Source: Phycisphaerales bacterium
Lineage (GTDB): Bacteria > Planctomycetota > Phycisphaerae > Phycisphaerales > UBA1924
Reading direction: 5' to 3'
DNA length: 9,744 nt
Assembly: GCA_030680655.1 (NCBI GenBank)
Contig: JAUXUZ010000583.1
Coordinates: 1-9,744, forward strand
Shown here: in pieces, positions 5,737-9,744 of the stretch
How positions within the stretch are numbered: position 1 is the stretch's first letter
Layout: every line of letters begins with the position of its first letter
The notes under the pieces: generated by a model
What the model saw: only the letters and a program-made list of their open reading frames with translations
Database searches by the model: none
Told to the model about the DNA's origin: nothing
Made by a program: the position numbers and the translations under genes

Positions 5737-6746
5737 TGGCCCAGCGGAAGAAGCCGACAGCCCGGAGCAGAAAGCGAAAGGGCCGTATGCCGCCGGAACG
5801 AATCAACGCCGACAAACCGCACCTCTGGAAAGCCGATGTCGCGGCGTCCGTTGACCAGTTCAACCAGTGGTTCATGGAGTTCGCGCCGCAAGCGTTCCGC
5901 TCGACGCGGGTCAAGACGACCGAGCACGTCAAGGCCGCGCTCATCGCCACACATGATCTCCGCAACCTCGATGCGGCGACGCTCAGAGCGAACCCCAGCG
6001 CACTGCCCACGCTCCGCATGTGTACCGCGCCGCCGCTGGCGGTGGACCGCTTGGTGGGCCTTGCGAGCGCGAGCAAGTCGCTCATCGGCTGCATGGAGGA
6101 AGGCAAACTCGCGGCCCGCATGAAGGCGGAACTGCTGGACGAGAACTTGGGCAAAGTCTGCCGCGTGCTGACGAAACTCTTGGACCGCGACATCTTCCCG
6201 TGGCTCGACGCGGCCAAAGACCCGACCGACCATGAGCGTGACCGGGCATCCACGATCGTCGCCGACCGCCTGTGCAGCGCAGTCGCCAACCCGATCGTTC
6301 GCAATGCCCAGGAACAGCGCCAACTTAAGATGGTCGGCGAGTGGCTGGACAAGCGGGGCTATCGGAAGCAATCCCACCCGACCGGGAAGCCGCTCACGGA
6401 GATGGAAGCGGGCACGTACTCATTCCGCATGAATCTCGGCGTCGGGACAAGCGTCAAGGTGAACATCCCCGTTGACGTCGTGATCCAGCCGAAGAAACCG
6501 CGGAAGAACCGCCTGCCCATTCTCATCGAGGCCAAGTCGGCGGGCGACTTCACCAACACCAACAAGCGGCGTAAAGAGGAAGCGACCAAGATCCACCAAC
6601 TCCAAGCCACCTTCGGCAAGGACGTGTGCTTTGTCCTGTTCCTCTGCGGGTACTTTGGTAGCGACTATCTCGGCTACGAGGCCGCCGAAGGGATCGACTG
6701 GGTGTGGGAGCATCGAATCGACGACCTTGTGAAGTTGGGACTGTGA
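5736..6746 (+). CDS. XamI-family type II restriction endonuclease
   Basis: The 336-residue protein resembles the XamI restriction endonuclease family along its length (HLWKADVAASVDQFNQWF near residue 29, LPTLRMCTAPPLAVDRLVGLA near 90-110). A PD-(D/E)xK-type nuclease core is visible: Asp247 in NIPVDVVI and Glu265-x-Lys267 in LIEAKS, on two predicted beta strands. The first 20 residues are Arg/Lys-rich and probably disordered. The enzyme should cut unmethylated double-stranded DNA. XamI itself recognises GTCGAC, but keeping that specificity is only inferred. The ATG is very close to the -10, with no ribosome site, so translation is probably leaderless; ATG 5787 is an alternative start. The methyltransferase follows within 6 bases, and no controller (C) protein gene is present. 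Confidence 0.85.
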   Translation: MAQRKKPTARSRKRKGRMPPERINADKPHLWKADVAASVDQFNQWFMEFAPQAFRSTRVKTTEHVKAALIATHDLRNLDAATLRANPSALPTLRMCTAPPLAVDRLVGLASASKSLIGCMEEGKLAARMKAELLDENLGKVCRVLTKLLDRDIFPWLDAAKDPTDHERDRASTIVADRLCSAVANPIVRNAQEQRQLKMVGEWLDKRGYRKQSHPTGKPLTEMEAGTYSFRMNLGVGTSVKVNIPVDVVIQPKKPRKNRLPILIEAKSAGDFTNTNKRRKEEATKIHQLQATFGKDVCFVLFLCGYFGSDYLGYEAAEGIDWVWEHRIDDLVKLGL

Positions 6747-6751
6747 ACCGA

Positions 6752-8353
6752 ATGATCGTGCACCACGACAACACGACCGAAGCGCAACGCCAGACGATTC
6801 AGTCGGCGATTGATGCCACCAAGTCGGCAGCCGAGCGGAACCGCCTCGGCCAGTTCGCCACGCCCAACGCCCTTGCGGTCGATATCGCCCGCTACGTCGG
6901 CACGTTGATCGGGACACGCAAGCGTGGAATCCGCTTCGCCGACCCGTCCGTCGGCTCCGGCAGTTTCTTCTCCGCCGCGCTCGCGGTGTATGGCCCCAAG
7001 CGATTGGAAAGCGCCGTCGGTGTGGAACTTGATTCCGCGTTCGCCGACGCCGCCCTCGACCTGTGGGCCAACGCCGGCCTAGAGGTTGTTCGCGGCGACT
7101 TCACCCGCGTCGTCGCCAACGGCTCTTGCCCGCCCGCGCCCAACCTGATCTTGGCGAACCCGCCCTATGTCCGCCACCACCACATGGACCGCGAGGACAA
7201 GGAACGCCTGCAACGGCTCGCGTTCAAGATGACCGGCGTGGAGGTCAACGGGCTTGCGGGCCTGTACGTCTACTTCCTTTTGCTCGCCACAGCGTGGATG
7301 GAGGACGACGGCTACGCCGCGTGGCTCATCCCGTCGGAGTTCATGGATGTCAACTACGGAGCCGCGCTTAAAGGCTTCCTTACGGATCGCGTGACGCTGA
7401 TCCGCGCTCACCGCTTCGATCCCGAGGATGTCCAGTTCGGTGATGCGTTCGTTTCATCGGTCGTCCTGGTCTTCAAGAAGGCCCCGCCGCCGCCCGGCCA
7501 CGCCCCCGAGTTCACCTTTGGCGGCACGCTCGAACAGCCGCACGCGAGCGACCGCATCCCGCTTGAACGACTCCGCGAATCCCGCAAATGGACGGCCTAT
7601 CCAACCCACGCCAAGAACGACCGGCACACGCTCAGCGACGGCAGCGGCCCGACGCTCTCTGACTTCTTCCGCGTGCAGCGCGGCATCGCCACCGGCGACA
7701 ACAAGTTCTTTGTGCTGGACCGCGCGGACGCGAAGCGCCGGCACCTCCCAGCGAAGTACCTCCGCCCAATCCTCCCCAGCCCGCGCCATCTCAAGGCCAC
7801 CGTCATCGATGCGGGCGACGACGGCTATCCGGTGATCGACCGCCAACTCTGCGTGATCGACTGCGACCTTCCCGAGCATGTCGTCGAGCAGCGCCACCCG
7901 GCGCTGTGGGAATACCTGAAAACCGCTGAACTGCTCGGGGTCAAGGACGGCTATCTTGTCGGCAAGCGCACCCCGTGGTACAAGCAGGAGCAGCGCGAGC
8001 CGTGCCCGTTCCTCTGCACCTACATGGGGCGCGGGTCCGACGACAAGCAGCCCTTCCGGTTCATCTACAACCGCTCCCGCGCGATCGGGACGAACCTGTA
8101 CCTCATGCTCTACCCCCTGAACGGCTTCGCGGCGATGCTCCGCAAGCATCCCGGACGCGGCGCGGACGTGCATGAACTCCTGGGCCAGGTCACCGGCCAC
8201 GAACTGCGCGGCGAGGGCCGTGTGTACGGCGGCGGACTAAACAAGATTGAGCCGAGCGAACTTGGGCGTGTTTCGGCTTCGTCATTTGTGGATCGCTGGC
8301 CGGAACTGTCCGCCAGCGTGCAACGGCGGGAGTCTGCCAGTCTGTTTGCCTGA
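6752..8353 (+). CDS. Type II N6-adenine DNA methyltransferase (partner of the XamI-like enzyme)
   Basis: The 533-residue protein carries the motifs of gamma-class adenine methyltransferases (Eco57I/TaqI-like). LGQFATP (32-38, motif X) comes first, then DPSVGSGSF (64-72, motif I, S-adenosylmethionine binding), VELD (91-94, motif II), GDF (115-117) and catalytic NPPY (136-139, motif IV). The C-terminal half has the size of a target-recognition domain. It should methylate adenine in the endonuclease site and protect the host. GTG 6743 overlaps the endonuclease stop codon as GTGA and is an alternative start; I preferred ATG 6752. The tight spacing implies translational coupling. The order is nuclease first, methyltransferase second, from one promoter. 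No nuclease motif is apparent in this protein, so a fused Eco57I-type enzyme is unlikely. Confidence 0.92.
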   Translation: MIVHHDNTTEAQRQTIQSAIDATKSAAERNRLGQFATPNALAVDIARYVGTLIGTRKRGIRFADPSVGSGSFFSAALAVYGPKRLESAVGVELDSAFADAALDLWANAGLEVVRGDFTRVVANGSCPPAPNLILANPPYVRHHHMDREDKERLQRLAFKMTGVEVNGLAGLYVYFLLLATAWMEDDGYAAWLIPSEFMDVNYGAALKGFLTDRVTLIRAHRFDPEDVQFGDAFVSSVVLVFKKAPPPPGHAPEFTFGGTLEQPHASDRIPLERLRESRKWTAYPTHAKNDRHTLSDGSGPTLSDFFRVQRGIATGDNKFFVLDRADAKRRHLPAKYLRPILPSPRHLKATVIDAGDDGYPVIDRQLCVIDCDLPEHVVEQRHPALWEYLKTAELLGVKDGYLVGKRTPWYKQEQREPCPFLCTYMGRGSDDKQPFRFIYNRSRAIGTNLYLMLYPLNGFAAMLRKHPGRGADVHELLGQVTGHELRGEGRVYGGGLNKIEPSELGRVSASSFVDRWPELSASVQRRESASLFA

Positions 8354-8495
8354 CTCGAAACCGGCCTGCGCCGCAACCGTCGCCATCGTGACCTGCAACC
8401 GCGGCCCCTTTTCGCCCCGCGTGTTCACCCAGCGGTTCAAGTCAGGCCAGAAGGCGGCGATGCTGTGCGGGTGCGATTGTGACTGACCGAAGAAA

Positions 8496-8518
8496 CGCCC
8501 CGGGTCTACGCCGGGGCG
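8496..8518 (-). terminator. GC-rich hairpin between the convergent operons
   Basis: CGCCCCGG (8496-8503) and CCGGGGCG (8511-8518) form a perfect 8-bp stem with a 7-base loop. Read on the minus strand the stem is followed by TTTCTTC, a partial U-tract, so it best fits the end of the leftward operon. It may also stop rightward transcripts from the RM genes. The bases on either side (8354-8495 and 8519-8546) hold no gene that I can support. Confidence 0.65.
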
Positions 8519-8546
8519 CTGTGGCCCTATCACAGAGCGGCGGGCC

Positions 8547-8816
8547 TCACTCCTCGTCGAATGTCGGCAAAGCCCCGTCGGTCGCTTCGTCCCATTCGAG
8601 GGCGTATCGCTCGGCGATGTCCTCGAGATCGTGCCCGGTGAGGTAGTCGGCCGTCGTGCGCTCCTGGCAGGCGGCAACCGCCCGAGCCAAGTCCGTCCAC
8701 TCTTCGAGAGTGAGCATCTGATCCTGCCGAGCGCCGAGGAGGTAGAGAGCGGCCTGGAGCACGGCCTCGAGTTGGGCATGGGTCGGCGTGGGCTGGGGGG
8801 CGGGGGTGGTGCTCAT
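8547..8816 (-). CDS. Small acidic protein of unknown function (89 residues)
   Basis: ATG at 8816 follows AAGGGAG (8825-8831) with an 8-base gap. The protein has a short Pro/Thr-rich start (residues 3-12), then what look like three or four helices (LEAVLQAALYLLG, LTLEEWTDLARAVAACQ, LTGHDLEDIAERYALEWDEA) and an acidic end. I do not recognise a family. It has no signal peptide or membrane segment and only one Cys. It lies 3 bases after the HARE-HTH gene, and its ribosome site sits inside or just after that gene's stop region, so the two are co-transcribed and probably coupled. An acidic partner for the basic HARE-HTH protein is possible but speculative. Confidence 0.72.
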   Translation of the reverse strand: MSTTPAPQPTPTHAQLEAVLQAALYLLGARQDQMLTLEEWTDLARAVAACQERTTADYLTGHDLEDIAERYALEWDEATDGALPTFDEE

Positions 8817-8819
8817 GGC

Positions 8820-9347
8820 TCAGGCTCCCTTCCCCGCGACGAAGACGCCGCGCTCGTGCTTCTTGAACCGAGCCGCGCTCCCCTTGGCGGCGATCTCGCG
8901 GATGATCGCGGCGTAGAGCGTGGCCTCGGGCGTCTTGCCGCTGGGGCTGGTCCAGAGTTTCTTGGCCTCCATTGCGGTGATCATCTCCTTGGCCCGCATC
9001 GGCACCTCGCTCGCGGCGAGCACCTGCGCGGCGGCGTCGAGGGCGCTGACGCGCTTGGCCTTCGGTTCCTTCGCGGGCTTCGGGACCTTGGACGTCTTGG
9101 GGGCCTTCTCCCCCTTCGCCTTCTTCCCCTTGGCAGCCGCGTCGACGTTCGCGTTGTTGGCCACCTCCTTCTCGCTGGGGACTTCGTGGCCCTGCTTTCC
9201 GCCCGCCAACCGGTCGTTGATCTCGGCGAGCGCCGCCTTGCGGAGGCGGTCCGTCTTGGCGGCTCCCTCGGCGCGGGCGGCGCTCTTGGACATCTTGGGG
9301 GTGCGGGGTTTGCGGGGGGTGCCGGACTTCTTCGTCTTCGTGCTCAT
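8820..9347 (-). CDS. HARE-HTH winged-helix protein with basic Lys/Ala/Pro-rich tail
   Basis: Residues about 100-172 match the HARE-HTH winged-helix fold (SALDAAAQVLAASEVPMRAK, then LWTSPSGKTPEATLYAAIIREI and RFKKHERGVFV). The first 99 residues are low-complexity and basic, rich in Lys, Ala and Pro, like histone H1 tails, and suit non-specific DNA contact. I chose ATG 9347 because GGAG (9354-9357) is 6 bases away; ATG 9353 would have no gap. HARE-HTH modules occur in restriction enzymes, RNA polymerase delta and ASXL proteins, and have been proposed to link to DNA modification. Here the gene stands near a DNA methyltransferase, but on the opposite strand. A nucleoid-associated or transcription-modulating role is inferred. 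The domain call is firm, the role is not. Confidence 0.82.
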   Translation of the reverse strand: MSTKTKKSGTPRKPRTPKMSKSAARAEGAAKTDRLRKAALAEINDRLAGGKQGHEVPSEKEVANNANVDAAAKGKKAKGEKAPKTSKVPKPAKEPKAKRVSALDAAAQVLAASEVPMRAKEMITAMEAKKLWTSPSGKTPEATLYAAIIREIAAKGSAARFKKHERGVFVAGKGA

Positions 9348-9375
9348 GGTCATCTCCGAACTGGGGTTTGGAACT

Positions 9376-9426
9376 CCCGTCGCACATCGCGGCGGGGAAG
9401 CGTGGCCGTCGCGGTTCCCCGCGACG
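9376..9426 (-). other. Two tandem hairpins in the gap before the HARE-HTH gene
   Basis: CCCGTCGC/GCGGCGGG (9376-9383 with 9389-9396, loop ACATC) and CGTCGCGG/CCGCGACG (9407-9414 with 9419-9426, loop TTCC) fill most of the 99-base gap between the two leftward genes. The first stem has one T-G wobble on the plus strand, which becomes an A-C mismatch in minus-strand RNA; the second is perfect on both strands. Neither is followed by a T-run. They may be an attenuator or mRNA processing site. No clear promoter was seen here. Confidence 0.4.
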
Positions 9427-9446
9427 CCGCGTGGGCGGGGTGGGGG

Positions 9447-9731
9447 TCAGCAGCCCGCGACGCGCTCCATCTCGTTGAGCACGTCGTGGACCATCGAGTT
9501 GGTGGCGGCGGCCCGGCCGCGGCGGTCGGTCCCGTAGACCACTTTGGCGACCTCGGTCGCCTTCGCGTAGCGGCTCTCCCGGTTCTCATCGCGGGTGATG
9601 TGCGCGATGCAGATGTCCTGCCTGCCCGCTCGCCGGGTGTGCTGTTCGATGGTCACCTCCGCGCCGCGCTCGGTGCGGCGGATGCTGATGTCTTGGTCGA
9701 TGCCCTCGATCACGATCGTCTTGATGTTCAT
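9447..9731 (-). CDS. Small protein of unknown function (94 residues)
   Basis: ATG at 9731 is preceded by AAGGAG (9739-9744) with a 7-base gap. The sequence starts with alternating hydrophobic residues typical of beta strands (IKTIVIEGI, DISIRR, AEVTIEQHT, DICIAHI), followed by an Arg-rich segment and a C-terminal helix (NSMVHDVLNEMERV). It ends in Gly-Cys. I do not recognise a family. It is cytoplasmic by composition, with no signal peptide. It reads in the same direction as the HARE-HTH gene 99 bases downstream and is probably the first gene of that operon visible here; the promoter would lie beyond the window. Confidence 0.72.
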   Translation of the reverse strand: MNIKTIVIEGIDQDISIRRTERGAEVTIEQHTRRAGRQDICIAHITRDENRESRYAKATEVAKVVYGTDRRGRAAATNSMVHDVLNEMERVAGC

Positions 9732-9744
9732 GGCGTTGCTCCTT

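Noticed and set aside
4902..6377. A 491-codon open frame on the minus strand
   Set aside because: It runs antisense through the end of copA, the RM promoter and the endonuclease. It is Arg/His-rich with no known domain, a typical shadow in high-GC DNA.
8354..8400. A possible tRNA T-arm on the minus strand (GGTTTCGAGTC)
   Set aside because: The bases flanking the loop do not pair, and no acceptor stem or anticodon arm fits upstream.
8282..8779. A minus-strand frame covering the gap after the methyltransferase
   Set aside because: It overlaps the better supported 89-residue gene and the hairpin at 8496-8518, and ends inside the methyltransferase. The part at 8354-8486 has gene-like codons, but no start with a ribosome site.

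Overview
The window is about 65% GC. It looks like an accessory region of a high-GC bacterial chromosome or large plasmid. The lineage cannot be fixed from sequence alone. The style of the copper genes, the frameshifted IS630 element and the HARE-HTH protein with a Lys/Ala/Pro-rich tail would suit a planctomycete (Phycisphaerae-like), but that is a weak inference.

Left part (1-5582, + strand): a copper-handling cluster. It has a 5'-truncated multicopper oxidase (1-1077), a complete IS630-family insertion sequence (1181-2230, flanked by TA), and then a three-gene operon: a CopZ-like copper chaperone with a cysteine-rich tail (2307-2654), a CsoR-type copper-sensing repressor (2691-3110) and a CopA-type Cu+-exporting P-type ATPase (3138-5582). 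One promoter (-35 near 2260, -10 TATACT at 2283-2288) precedes the operon. It contains a textbook TACT-G6-N-AGTA operator at 2270-2284 for a CsoR/RcnR-family repressor. The inferred circuit is: copper binds CsoR, the repressor leaves the operator, the chaperone passes Cu+ to the ATPase for export, and the oxidase deals with extracytoplasmic Cu+. The IS now separates the oxidase from the regulated operon.

Middle part (5583-8353, + strand): a two-gene type II restriction-modification system. A XamI-family endonuclease (5736-6746) is followed at once by an N6-adenine DNA methyltransferase with an NPPY motif (6752-8353). A strong promoter (TGGACA-17-TATACT) sits so close to the endonuclease ATG that the transcript is probably leaderless.

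Right part (8490-9744, - strand): three small genes read toward the RM system, namely a 94-residue protein of unknown function, a HARE-HTH winged-helix protein with a long basic tail, and an 89-residue acidic protein of unknown function. A GC-rich hairpin at 8496-8518 lies between the convergent units. No rRNA, tRNA or CRISPR array was seen.

I did not find a clearly new multi-gene system. The points most worth a second look are the RcnR-type operator paired with a CsoR-type sensor, the cysteine extensions on both the chaperone and the repressor, the hairpin that buries the transposase Shine-Dalgarno, the leaderless endonuclease start with its 9-bp repeats, and the HARE-HTH operon next to a DNA-methylating system.
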